A stretch of 14,056 nt of DNA from JBBSJV01 sp038256935 (GCA_038256935.1 JBBSJV010000031.1:1-14056); one strand, 5' to 3'; counted from the first letter of the stretch, positions 6,009 through 13,917 are shown. Program-made: numbers and translations. Notes: generated by a model not told the origin, from the letters alone.

Positions 6009-6037
6009 TTGACAAAAGACGGTCTAAAGCCTACTTT
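6009..6037 (+). promoter_or_regulatory. Candidate ftsH promoter
   Basis: TTGACA (6009-6014) and TACTTT (6032-6037) are 17 bases apart, predicting a leader of about 18 bases before the ATG at 6062. Two further TATACT hexamers (6044-6049 and 6052-6057) lie closer to the start and could act as alternative -10 elements with very short leaders. No Shine-Dalgarno sequence is visible. Confidence 0.5.
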
Positions 6038-6061
6038 AAATAGTATACTTATATACTTTAT

Positions 6062-8077
6062 ATGGAGAAAAAAAAGTCAATGGACCAAAACCCAAAACCT
6101 GAAATTAAAAACCCAAAAACGACTCAACTAAAACCACCTAAAAAACCAAATCCAGGCAACAACCGTAAGATAATTTTAAATCTTCTAACCATCTTGTTTG
6201 TAGTTGGTGTTGTACTCACTGTGTTATTACTGACCCAAAGATTAGAAAACACAGAACAGCAGCCAAAAACTTTTTCCGATTTAATCTCAGCAATAAGAGA
6301 CGAGAGAGTCAGTAAAGTCATAGTTTCGCCAGATGGCAAGCAATTTACAGCTGAGATCTATAATGATCTTGATGTTAAAGACAGAGAAGATGTTACTAGC
6401 GAATTTTACCCAAACCCGTCATCTAACACCACTCTTTCCCCACTTGAGACTCTCCAATTATCAGCTGGTGAGAATGAGTCTGGCGAGGCTGAGTTCAGAG
6501 TTGGAAATGGCGAAGGCGAGATCAATTATACTCAACTTGAAAAGCCCGCTCTAACAAGACTACTTGAAAATGGAACTTTCTGGTATATAATCTTTATTGT
6601 TATCACTATTGGAGTTGCTTTATTTTTCATCAGGCGTATCTCTGATACTAACAACAGGGCTATCTCTTTTGGAAATAGTAGAGCCAGAGTATTTGATGAA
6701 AATGGTTCTCAAGAAAAAATCACGTTTGCTGACGTAGCAGGAAATGAAGAAGCCAAGCAAGAATTAATTGAAGTAGTAGATTTTCTAAAAAGGCCAGAAG
6801 AATACCTTAAAATGGGAGCTAAAATCCCTAAAGGAGCTTTACTTATCGGATCCCCTGGTAATGGAAAAACATTGCTAGCAAAAGCCATTGCAGGAGAAGC
6901 CAAGGTACCATTTTTCTACGTTTCAGGTTCTGAGTTTGTAGAAATGTTTGTCGGTGTTGGAGCAGGTAGGGTTAGAGATTTATTCAAAAGAGCCAAGAAA
7001 AAAGCTCCTTGTGTAGTTTTCATTGATGAAATCGATGCAGTTGGAAGACAGCGTGGAGCAGGTCTTGGTGGTGGAAATGATGAAAGAGAACAAACTCTAA
7101 ACCAGATCTTAGTAGAAATGGATGGGTTTGAGCCAACTTCATCAATCATCGTGATCGGAGCAACTAACAGACCAGATGTTTTGGATCCAGCACTACTTAG
7201 ACCAGGAAGGTTTGACAGGCAAATCACAGTCACTCCACCTGATAGAAAAGAAAGAGAGCAAATCCTAGAAGTGCATGCCAAAAACAAGAAACTAGCCAAA
7301 GATGCCAATCTAAATATCGTTGCCAAAAGAACCCCAGGATTTTCTGGAGCTGATCTTATGAATGTGTTAAATGAAGCGGCTATCCTGACTGTTCGTGAAC
7401 ACAAAAAAGAAATCAACAATGATATACTGCGTGAAGCTGTAGAAAAAGTTGCCCTTGGTCCTTCACTAAAATCCAAATATATTACACCAAAGCAAAAGAA
7501 ACTAACTGCTTATCACGAAGCAGGACATGCTTTAGTTGGATCAGTTTTACCTCATGCTCAAAAGGTTCAAAAGGTAACTATCATTCCAAGGGGAAGAGCT
7601 GGGGGATACACCTTCCATACTGACAACGAAAACGATGCTATGACTAAAACCAAAGCTCAATTTTTGGCTAGTATTACGGTCTTATTCGGTGGTTACACTG
7701 TCGAACAAATTGTATTTGGAGATATCAGTACAGGAGCTTCTAATGATCTTGCTAAAGCCACTGAAATTGCTAGAGATATGGTCAAAAAATACGGTATGAG
7801 TGATCTTGGTCCAGTATCTTTTGATGGTGACCACGGATTGACTTTCTTAGGTAAAGACATGGCACAAAAGCAACAATATAGTGAGGAAATGGCTAAATTA
7901 ATTGATTTTGAAGTCCAAAAAATCCTTACAGGTTGTCAAAAAGAGTGTCATAGATTGGTCACCAAACACAGATCATATCTTGATAAAATTGCCGAGGTAT
8001 TGATTGATAAGGAAATCTTAGAATTCGAAGAATTTAACGAAATTGTTGGTCCTATCCTCGTAGCTCCTATTGAGTAA
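6062..8077 (+). CDS. ftsH: ATP-dependent zinc metalloprotease FtsH
   Basis: This membrane-anchored AAA+ protease extracts and degrades damaged membrane and short-lived proteins. The 671-residue protein has a basic, proline-rich N-terminus (1-35), TM1 (about 37-58), an extracytoplasmic domain (about 60-172), TM2 (about 173-191) and the AAA module. The P-loop is GSPGNGKT (263-270), Walker B is VVFIDEID (318-325), and the second region of homology is IGATNRPDVLDPALLRPGRF (365-384). The zinc site is HEAGH (485-489), with the third ligand in GASNDLAKA (D562). The P-loop is odd: nearly all FtsH proteins have GPPGTGKT, so here P is S and T is N, while the essential G-K-T remains. M7 is an alternative start. 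pheT follows after 14 bases and is probably in the same message. Confidence 0.96.
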   Translation: MEKKKSMDQNPKPEIKNPKTTQLKPPKKPNPGNNRKIILNLLTILFVVGVVLTVLLLTQRLENTEQQPKTFSDLISAIRDERVSKVIVSPDGKQFTAEIYNDLDVKDREDVTSEFYPNPSSNTTLSPLETLQLSAGENESGEAEFRVGNGEGEINYTQLEKPALTRLLENGTFWYIIFIVITIGVALFFIRRISDTNNRAISFGNSRARVFDENGSQEKITFADVAGNEEAKQELIEVVDFLKRPEEYLKMGAKIPKGALLIGSPGNGKTLLAKAIAGEAKVPFFYVSGSEFVEMFVGVGAGRVRDLFKRAKKKAPCVVFIDEIDAVGRQRGAGLGGGNDEREQTLNQILVEMDGFEPTSSIIVIGATNRPDVLDPALLRPGRFDRQITVTPPDRKEREQILEVHAKNKKLAKDANLNIVAKRTPGFSGADLMNVLNEAAILTVREHKKEINNDILREAVEKVALGPSLKSKYITPKQKKLTAYHEAGHALVGSVLPHAQKVQKVTIIPRGRAGGYTFHTDNENDAMTKTKAQFLASITVLFGGYTVEQIVFGDISTGASNDLAKATEIARDMVKKYGMSDLGPVSFDGDHGLTFLGKDMAQKQQYSEEMAKLIDFEVQKILTGCQKECHRLVTKHRSYLDKIAEVLIDKEILEFEEFNEIVGPILVAPIE

Positions 8078-8091
8078 ATAACTAAACTAAT

Positions 8092-10605
8092 ATGTATTTC
8101 TTACGTTCTTGGCTCCAAGATTATATCGATATAAGCTCTTATAGTGATACTGAATTGTCTGATCTAATTTCACTAAATACGGCTGAAGTCGATGAATATT
8201 CTCAAATTACAGATTACTTTGACGGTAAGGTAGTAATTGGTAGAATCGAAAATACTAGAAACCACCCCGATGCTGACCGGCTCAAAATCTTTGATGTAGA
8301 TCTTGGAGGCAAAGGCAAAGTCCAAATTGTATCAGCAGCTCCAAATGTAGTAGACGGGCTTATCTGTCCAGTTGCAATGGTGGGGGCCAAATTACCCTAC
8401 ATTTCTATAGCTGAAAGGAAGATGAGAGGAGAGCTAAGTCAGGGTATGTGTTGCGGGCAAGATGAATTGTGTCTTGTGACTGAACCAAGTAGTGGTCTTT
8501 GGGAATTGAATCAAGAAATTGAAAACATCCAAGATTATTTAGGTAAAAGTATTTGCCAAGTTTTTCCACAGCTATTTACACCTGATACTAGTTTTGATAT
8601 CAAGTTTTTACCAGATAAAATAGGAGCTTTTGGAAACCATTTAGGATTAGCTCTTGAACTATCCAAGTTTCTAGGCCAAGATAAGCTGACTCAAAAAGCC
8701 AAGAGTTTATTGGATCCAAATATTTTACTGCAAAAATTACAAACCTTACTTATTGATAGACCTGATTCTGAATTGAAAATTGATTTTAAAGACGAGTCTA
8801 ATTTATCCAAAGCCTTCTTTTTATTCGATCTAGATATCAACTCTTCCAAGCAATCAGATTTTAATTTTTATATTCCTCATACGATTAGAAAGAGGATGTT
8901 TTTAACCGCCAAAAATCAACTTGGAAGTATTGCTGATTTTTCTAATTATTTACTAGCTGATATTGGACAGCCCACTCATTTTTTCTCTACTGATAAACTA
9001 TTAAAATTGAATTCTGGTAATCCTAAACTTGATTTAAAAATCTTTAACACTAAGAAGCAAGAAAGCTTTGAAGGACTTGGAAACCTTGCAAAAATCCAAA
9101 TACCAAGTGGTATAGATGTTCTTACTTTAGAAGATAAGATTTTAACTATTCCAGCTATTTCAGGTGGAAAACAAACTAAGGTAGAAGAAACGGATTCTAG
9201 GATTTTGATCGAAGTTGCCAGCTTTGATAACCAAATGATAGCCCAGAATTGTTTTGATCTAAATTACCGCTCTGAGGCTGCTAGAATTTGGAATGGGGGA
9301 GTGCAGCCAAGCTTGATAATTACTTGGATTTTAGCTTTTTGCTCACTGCTCGAAGATAGTAACTACCCTTTTGATCTTAGACTTGCTCTTAGTTTTATCA
9401 ACCCAAATTCCCAGCTTGGAACTGAAGCAAAGGGGTCAAATTTAGATTTAGAAAGTTTTAGAGATATTATTGAATATCAGGAAAGTTCTAATAGGCAAAT
9501 CCAAGTAGATTTTGAGTATTTATGTAAGAGATTACCCCTACAGAACACCTCTGAAAATATTAGTTTAATTGAGTCTATTTTAACAAAACTTGGAAACTAC
9601 AATAATCAAAAACTAATTCCCAATATTTTTTACTCTCAAATACAAAACCAAGAAGATATACTCTTTGCAGTAGCTGAGATTATTGGCCTTGATAATATTG
9701 TAAATCAAGAATTAAAGGGAGAGGTAAAAGCTGCTTCTAATGAAATAATCTTTAACGATGGAATACTTAAAAATCTGGCTGTTGAGTTTGGATTTACAGA
9801 GTTTAGAAACAGGCCCTTTGAGACAGAAATAATGAGCCAGATTAACCCTCAAGGAAAGAGTCTTCAGGCCCTACAAGCCCAGCGCTCTTTTGAACCATTT
9901 CTGAGGCAAAACTTTACCGCTACCTTACTTCAAAACCTAGCAGATAACCTCAATAGGGGGTACAATCCTATCAGGATATTTGAAATAGGAAATAGTTACT
10001 TTGAAAATAATAAATCCCTTGTTGAGCAAAACCTGCTGCAATTAATAGAGCAAACTGAAGATCCATATCGTTTAACCAGCTTTATAAATGGGTACACAAA
10101 CTTGCTCACAACTTCAGTAATTGATGTTATAGAATTAGAAAATAATTTAGGTAAAGGCTTTATTTATAAACTAGAAAATGGTGAAACTATTGAACTAATT
10201 GAAATCACCAATAAACTTAAAAAACCCCTTGGTATTCCAACCACCAAAAAAATATTTTCAGTCATAATATATAGAAAGCCAAATCAATCTAGACTCAGTC
10301 CGTATCCAAGCTTCTGCGATGTTTCAGATTTTCCAAGTATTTCCAGAGACTATGGGATAATAGTTAGTAAGCAAACCAATTGGGCAAATATTCAAGAATT
10401 ATTAAATCATGGTTTAGAAAATGATGTAGTTTCAGAATTTGTTCCACTAGAAAGATTTAGCCAAGGTGATGATGCAGATGTGGTGAATTTTAGAGCCCAG
10501 TTTTATAGTTTTGAAAGAACAGTGCAGGGCAGAGAAATCCAAGACTTTGAAGATAATTTCATCCACAACTTACAAAAAATCGATCCCTCAGCTAGTTTTA
10601 GATAG
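8092..10605 (+). CDS. pheT: Phenylalanyl-tRNA synthetase beta subunit
   Basis: Together with PheS, this subunit charges tRNA-Phe; it carries the tRNA-binding and editing parts. The 837 residues are slightly more than usual (about 800). The N-terminal MYFLRSWLQDYIDI is typical. The EMAP/tRNA-binding OB fold spans about 40-150 (VVIGRIENTRNHPDADRLKI, IVSAAPNV, MRGELSQGMCCG). The B3/B4 editing region follows, with RSEAARIWNGG at about 392-402. The catalytic-like core and B5 region follow, and the C-terminal ferredoxin-fold anticodon-binding domain is at about 736-836 (SISRDYGIIV, FERTVQGREIQDFEDN). pheS is not adjacent, unlike in many bacteria; ftsH takes its place 14 bases upstream. The 3' end overlaps the convergent gnd gene by 8 bases. 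Confidence 0.94.
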   Translation: MYFLRSWLQDYIDISSYSDTELSDLISLNTAEVDEYSQITDYFDGKVVIGRIENTRNHPDADRLKIFDVDLGGKGKVQIVSAAPNVVDGLICPVAMVGAKLPYISIAERKMRGELSQGMCCGQDELCLVTEPSSGLWELNQEIENIQDYLGKSICQVFPQLFTPDTSFDIKFLPDKIGAFGNHLGLALELSKFLGQDKLTQKAKSLLDPNILLQKLQTLLIDRPDSELKIDFKDESNLSKAFFLFDLDINSSKQSDFNFYIPHTIRKRMFLTAKNQLGSIADFSNYLLADIGQPTHFFSTDKLLKLNSGNPKLDLKIFNTKKQESFEGLGNLAKIQIPSGIDVLTLEDKILTIPAISGGKQTKVEETDSRILIEVASFDNQMIAQNCFDLNYRSEAARIWNGGVQPSLIITWILAFCSLLEDSNYPFDLRLALSFINPNSQLGTEAKGSNLDLESFRDIIEYQESSNRQIQVDFEYLCKRLPLQNTSENISLIESILTKLGNYNNQKLIPNIFYSQIQNQEDILFAVAEIIGLDNIVNQELKGEVKAASNEIIFNDGILKNLAVEFGFTEFRNRPFETEIMSQINPQGKSLQALQAQRSFEPFLRQNFTATLLQNLADNLNRGYNPIRIFEIGNSYFENNKSLVEQNLLQLIEQTEDPYRLTSFINGYTNLLTTSVIDVIELENNLGKGFIYKLENGETIELIEITNKLKKPLGIPTTKKIFSVIIYRKPNQSRLSPYPSFCDVSDFPSISRDYGIIVSKQTNWANIQELLNHGLENDVVSEFVPLERFSQGDDADVVNFRAQFYSFERTVQGREIQDFEDNFIHNLQKIDPSASFR

Positions 10606-12004
10606 TCTCCCAGCCTCCTGTAAAGTCACCTTCTTTATCTATTCTTTTGTACGTGTGAGCTCCAAAAAAGTCTCTTTGGGCTTGGATCATATTAGTTGGT
10701 AACTGCTCAATTACCAAATTTTTCATATAGTCAGCAATGGAACTAGTCACTGGAGTCGTAACATCAGGGAAACTTCTCAAAAACTCAGTAACAGGGATCA
10801 ACTCCTCAAAATCAATAGTGTCCTTCCAATCCTCATAAAGATCAATCAAAATGTTGGATCTAATAATACACCCACCTTGCCAAATTCTAATTACCTCCTT
10901 CAAGTTGATTTCCCAATTCATCTCATCATTAGCTTTAGTAATGAGATCTAAACCTTGATAATATGAGACCAAGTGAATAATTTCAAGCCCTGCTATGCAG
11001 ACATCTTCAAGAGTTTCTCTATCAGGGTATTTTGACTCCTGAGACTCGATCTTTCCTGTAAAATTGTACTCTTGGTTTTTAGCTGAGCCAATACGGGCAA
11101 ATACAGCTGCTGCAATACTTGGAGTATAAACACCAAACTCCAGAGCCGCTTCTACTGTCCATCCACCTGTCCCTTTGGCTTTAGCTGCCCCCACAATCTG
11201 ATCTAATAAATACCCCTCTCCATCCTTAGTAGCTAAAATTTTGGAAGTAATTTCCATCAAATAACTACCTAAACCGCTATAACTATCCTCTTCTGACTCT
11301 TTACTTTCAAACCCTGAGTTTGCTTTATCAATTACTTTTTGGATTTCAAGATTTGTATAACCTTCATTTTTCAATAGCCCATAAATTTCTGCAATTCCTT
11401 GCATGATGGCGTATTCGATTCCGTTATGGACCATCTTCACAAAATGACCACTAGCGCCGCCGCCAATATTGGTTACGCATTTACCACCTTCAAAGTCATC
11501 AGCTGCGATTTTTTCAAAAAGGGGAAGTATCTGATCTACCGCATATTTATTACCCCCAGGCATCATGCTAGGACCTTTTAAAGCACCTTCTTCGCCTCCA
11601 CTGACACCAGATCCTACAAAATTAAGACCTTTTTGAGTTAAAAACTCATTTCTTTTTTGAGTATCTTTCCAGTTGGAGTTGCCAAGATCTACAATAATAT
11701 CATCTTTTTCTAGCAGTGGTAGGAGCTGTGTGATCATGTCATCTACAGGTTGCCCACTCTTTACAAGTAGGACTAGTTTTCTAGGTCTTTCAAGACTTTG
11801 AACCATAGCTTCTAGATCCTCAAAACCAACTATTTCTCCAGTGTATTCTGGATGAATTTGTTTATCCTCTTGCCAAACTTCAATTACTTCTTGAGTCCTT
11901 GAGTAAGTGCGGTTGTAAACTGCGATTTTTGTATCTTTTGAGGCAAAGTTTCTTGCCAAGTTAGCCCCCATTACAGCAAGTCCGATTAATCCGATTTGAT
12001 TCAT
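10598..12004 (-). CDS. gnd: 6-phosphogluconate dehydrogenase, decarboxylating (NADP type)
   Basis: This enzyme oxidises 6-phosphogluconate to ribulose 5-phosphate and CO2, yielding NADPH. At 468 residues it has the full length of the classical dimeric enzyme. The Rossmann domain begins IGLIGLAVMGANLARN (4-19), and NRT (31-33) after the second strand is typical of NADP preference. Substrate and catalytic motifs follow: SGGEEGALKGPSMMPGG (135-151), then HFVKMVHNGIEY (187-198) with the expected catalytic K190 and E197, and KGTGGWT (277-283). The C-terminus keeps AHTYKRID. It shares the pathway with pgl in this window. A strong promoter sits upstream, overlapping the 3' end of the neighbouring alkyltransferase-like gene. 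The stop overlaps pheT tail to tail. Confidence 0.96.
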   Translation of the reverse strand: MNQIGLIGLAVMGANLARNFASKDTKIAVYNRTYSRTQEVIEVWQEDKQIHPEYTGEIVGFEDLEAMVQSLERPRKLVLLVKSGQPVDDMITQLLPLLEKDDIIVDLGNSNWKDTQKRNEFLTQKGLNFVGSGVSGGEEGALKGPSMMPGGNKYAVDQILPLFEKIAADDFEGGKCVTNIGGGASGHFVKMVHNGIEYAIMQGIAEIYGLLKNEGYTNLEIQKVIDKANSGFESKESEEDSYSGLGSYLMEITSKILATKDGEGYLLDQIVGAAKAKGTGGWTVEAALEFGVYTPSIAAAVFARIGSAKNQEYNFTGKIESQESKYPDRETLEDVCIAGLEIIHLVSYYQGLDLITKANDEMNWEINLKEVIRIWQGGCIIRSNILIDLYEDWKDTIDFEELIPVTEFLRSFPDVTTPVTSSIADYMKNLVIEQLPTNMIQAQRDFFGAHTYKRIDKEGDFTGGWETI

Positions 12005-12025
12005 ATAAAATATATTAGTATCTTT

Positions 12026-12054
12026 TGTATACTTAGCTTAGTTTATACTGTCAA
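12026..12054 (-). promoter_or_regulatory. Promoter of gnd
   Basis: On the minus strand, TTGACA (12054-12049) and TATACA (12031-12026) are exactly 17 bases apart, predicting transcription from about 12019 and a leader of about 15 bases. The -35 lies in the last codons of the alkyltransferase-like gene (Leu-Thr of ...INLTV). There is no Shine-Dalgarno sequence. Confidence 0.7.
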
Positions 12055-12378
12055 ATTTATATCACTTTCTGGTCTCCACAAATTTTTTTCCATCTCGATT
12101 TGTCCTGTACTTAGATCAAAGCCCTGTTCAGTTAATAATTTCTTTTGCAACTCCCCTTTAAAACCTAGTTTGACTGTGGGAATGGCTCCAGTTTTAGCCA
12201 CCACCCTTTCCCATGGAATTTGATCATATTCGGTTTCCTTCATTCCAGATAAAATCCAACCCACCACTTGAGCAGAAACTCCAACTATTTCCCCGATTTG
12301 ACCATAATAGGCAACTTTTCCTTCAGGAATTTGTTTTACAATTTTAAAAATTTTATCTTTGATAAGCCCATTACTCAT
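12043..12378 (-). CDS. Alkyltransferase-like (ATL) DNA-repair protein of the MGMT family
   Basis: The 111-residue protein is just the DNA-binding, active-site half of the O6-alkylguanine transferase family. It has IPEGKVAYYGQIGEIVG (17-33), the helix-turn-helix segment VSAQVVGWIL (34-43), and IPWERVVAKTGAIP (54-67). The place where transferases have the reactive cysteine (PCHRV) reads PWERV (55-59). The cysteine is replaced by tryptophan, as in known ATL proteins, and the histidine by glutamate, which is less usual. ATL proteins bind O6-alkylguanine and flag it for nucleotide excision repair without removing the alkyl group; that role is inferred from the family. The start at 12378 is divergent from, and only 6 bases away from, the TagA-like gene start. 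Confidence 0.88.
   Translation of the reverse strand: MSNGLIKDKIFKIVKQIPEGKVAYYGQIGEIVGVSAQVVGWILSGMKETEYDQIPWERVVAKTGAIPTVKLGFKGELQKKLLTEQGFDLSTGQIEMEKNLWRPESDINLTV
12335..12363 (+). promoter_or_regulatory. Candidate promoter of the TagA-Nudix gene
   Basis: TTTACA (12335-12340) and TTTGAT (12358-12363) are 17 bases apart inside the divergent ATL gene, predicting a leader of about 15 bases before the ATG at 12385. The -35 matches 5 of 6 consensus bases and the -10 matches 4 of 6. Confidence 0.35.
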
Positions 12379-12384
12379 ATTTAC

Positions 12385-13860
12385 ATGAATAGCACAAAAA
12401 CAAATCAGGTCAATATCTTAGGTGTATCTGTCCCTGTGCTAACAAAAGTCATCTTGCTAGATATTATTGGCAAAAGTAAAACGAGTGATAGACTGAGTTT
12501 ATATTTTCTGTATAGTGAGTTTTTTTTAAGAGCTAATCGTAATCCTTTTTATAAAGACGTCCTACAAAAAGCCAAGTTAGCAGCTCTTGATGGTAGGGGG
12601 AGCGTATGGGCTTGGAAATATTTAGAATCTGATGGTTTGCTTTCTAAAACTTACTCCAGATTACTTTTTCTACCCAAAATTATACTTGTGCCGTTGTTTT
12701 TGATTGTTTTTGGATTACAGCTAATACTTAGTTTTTTGGATGGCTGGGCCAATATCGTTAGCAAAAAAATTGATTATACAAAGGGTCTTCCAGAGGCAAT
12801 TTTGGGTCGTGACTTTGTCTATGATTTGTTACAATTGGCTGATCAAAAAGCTTGGAAAGTAGCAGTAATTGGCGGCTGGGATAGTAAAAATGGAGTCTTA
12901 GCTGATAAAATCCAAGTAAAATACCCAAATCTTATTCTCCAACATTGGTTTGCCTCACCAGATTCTAATCTTATGAGAGATAAATGGGAAAATGATTTAG
13001 ATAATCCATATCCTGATCATGTCACGACTCAAAATTTATTTCATAAGTTTCCAGAGCTTGAATCGGTCGTAGATTTTTTAAAGATCAATAAACCCGACAT
13101 CATTTTAGTTGCTCTTGGCGGTGCTTCAGGAAAACAAGAAACATTGATTAATTATTTGCAAGAGAAAGAATATATTAAATACAGATTAGCCACAGGAATA
13201 GGAGCAGCTCTGGATCATTTAGGTGGTGGGATAGAACAAAAACTAGCCCCAGTTTGGGTCCAAAAATTAGGACTTGAGTGGTTATTTAGATTTGTATTTT
13301 TACCCTATAGAAGGGGGAGAGTAGCTGATTCAATATTTACTTTTTGGTATTGGGTAAGTTTGCAAAAACTTTTAGTTAATTTACGCATCAGACCCACTGT
13401 TGTAAATCTAGTAACTGCTAATAGACAAATCTTAACTGCTCTTAGGAAACCAATTATTACAGGAGATATCGGCTGGTCATTTATTCAAGGTGGGGTTGAA
13501 AACTGGAAATATAGTGAATTTAAAAAGCAACTGGGAAAGCCAAATAATTTAGATGAAAATAATTTTAAATTAATTAAAGAAACAGCAGTTAAAGAACTTA
13601 AAGAAGAAACCACTCTTGAAGTACCAACTACAAGTATTGATCAAGTTTATTTTTCCCAAATAGAATACCCTTCAGTTAGTCTACTGCGAACTCTTGTTTT
13701 AGGTGCTAAATATTTTTCTCAAGCTAAATGGGTTGCTACAATCCGACTTGAAAACAATCCTGCACCTACAGCTAATTGGGAAAATAATCGTATTGACTGG
13801 CTGCCTATTGAGGGGCTTGAAAATTATGTTGTGCCAGAGAAATTAATAGATTTTAAATAG
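12385..13860 (+). CDS. WecG/TagA/CpsF-family glycosyltransferase fused to a C-terminal Nudix domain
   Basis: From the ATG at 12385 the protein has 491 residues. Residues 8-330 match the WecG/TagA family, whose members transfer ManNAc-type sugars to lipid-linked intermediates in envelope glycan synthesis. Visible motifs are VNILGVSVPVLT (9-20), LDGRGSVWAW (68-77, with the conserved catalytic-type aspartate D69), ALGGASGKQE (243-252) and APVWVQKLGLEWLFRF (288-303). The Thr-Pro-Asn motif expected after the first strands is not recognisable (YFLYSEFF instead). A hydrophobic insertion lies at about 92-120. Residues about 341-488 are a Nudix domain (entry below). I chose 12385 because the open frame upstream (from 12268) lies inside the ATL gene and because MNSTKTNQVNILGV fits the family start. 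The spacer of 6 bases from the ATL start leaves no room for a Shine-Dalgarno sequence. Confidence 0.88.
   Translation: MNSTKTNQVNILGVSVPVLTKVILLDIIGKSKTSDRLSLYFLYSEFFLRANRNPFYKDVLQKAKLAALDGRGSVWAWKYLESDGLLSKTYSRLLFLPKIILVPLFLIVFGLQLILSFLDGWANIVSKKIDYTKGLPEAILGRDFVYDLLQLADQKAWKVAVIGGWDSKNGVLADKIQVKYPNLILQHWFASPDSNLMRDKWENDLDNPYPDHVTTQNLFHKFPELESVVDFLKINKPDIILVALGGASGKQETLINYLQEKEYIKYRLATGIGAALDHLGGGIEQKLAPVWVQKLGLEWLFRFVFLPYRRGRVADSIFTFWYWVSLQKLLVNLRIRPTVVNLVTANRQILTALRKPIITGDIGWSFIQGGVENWKYSEFKKQLGKPNNLDENNFKLIKETAVKELKEETTLEVPTTSIDQVYFSQIEYPSVSLLRTLVLGAKYFSQAKWVATIRLENNPAPTANWENNRIDWLPIEGLENYVVPEKLIDFK
12386..12413 (-). promoter_or_regulatory. Candidate leaderless promoter of the ATL gene
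   Basis: On the minus strand, TTGACC (12413-12408), a 16-base spacer and an extended -10 TGC-TATTCA (hexamer 12391-12386) would start transcription at about 12379, next to the ATG at 12378. The -10 overlaps the start codon of the divergent TagA-like gene, so the two genes may interfere with each other. Confidence 0.35.
13405..13848 (+). other. C-terminal Nudix domain of the TagA fusion, with a split Nudix box
   Basis: Residues about 341-488 of the fusion begin NLVTANRQILTALRK and reach GWSFIQGGVEN, the usual strand before a Nudix box. The second half of the box, ETAVKELKEETTL (399-411), fits x-x-x-x-REUxEExGU with R to K and G to T, and keeps the glutamates. Between GGVE and ETAVKEL there are about 27 residues instead of the usual seven or eight, so the box is interrupted by an inserted loop. 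A late WLPIEGLENYVVPEK matches the common Nudix end. Activity is plausible but uncertain. Confidence 0.75.
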
Positions 13861-13887
13861 TTCTATTTAACTAGCAAAAAAACTAAT

Positions 13888-13912
13888 GGAAAAACCTCCT
13901 TTTTCTTTACCT
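13888..13912. terminator. Weak possible bidirectional terminator between convergent genes
   Basis: GAAAAA and TTTTTC form a 6-bp, mostly A-T stem around CCTCC between the TagA-Nudix stop (13860) and the convergent partial gene stop (13918). Its position is right for a shared terminator, but the stem is weak. Confidence 0.25.
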
Positions 13913-13917
13913 ACCCC

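Noticed and set aside
6916..7476. 186-residue open frame on the minus strand inside ftsH
   Set aside because: It is the antisense shadow of the highly conserved AAA module and has no family features.
10598..10605. Frameshift or misassembly at the pheT/gnd junction
   Set aside because: Both proteins end with normal family C-termini; an 8-base tail-to-tail overlap is common in compact genomes.
12268..12384. Longer N-terminus for the TagA-Nudix protein (start 12268)
   Set aside because: These 39 extra residues lie entirely inside the divergent ATL gene and have no family similarity; MNSTKTNQVNILGV at 12385 fits the family start.
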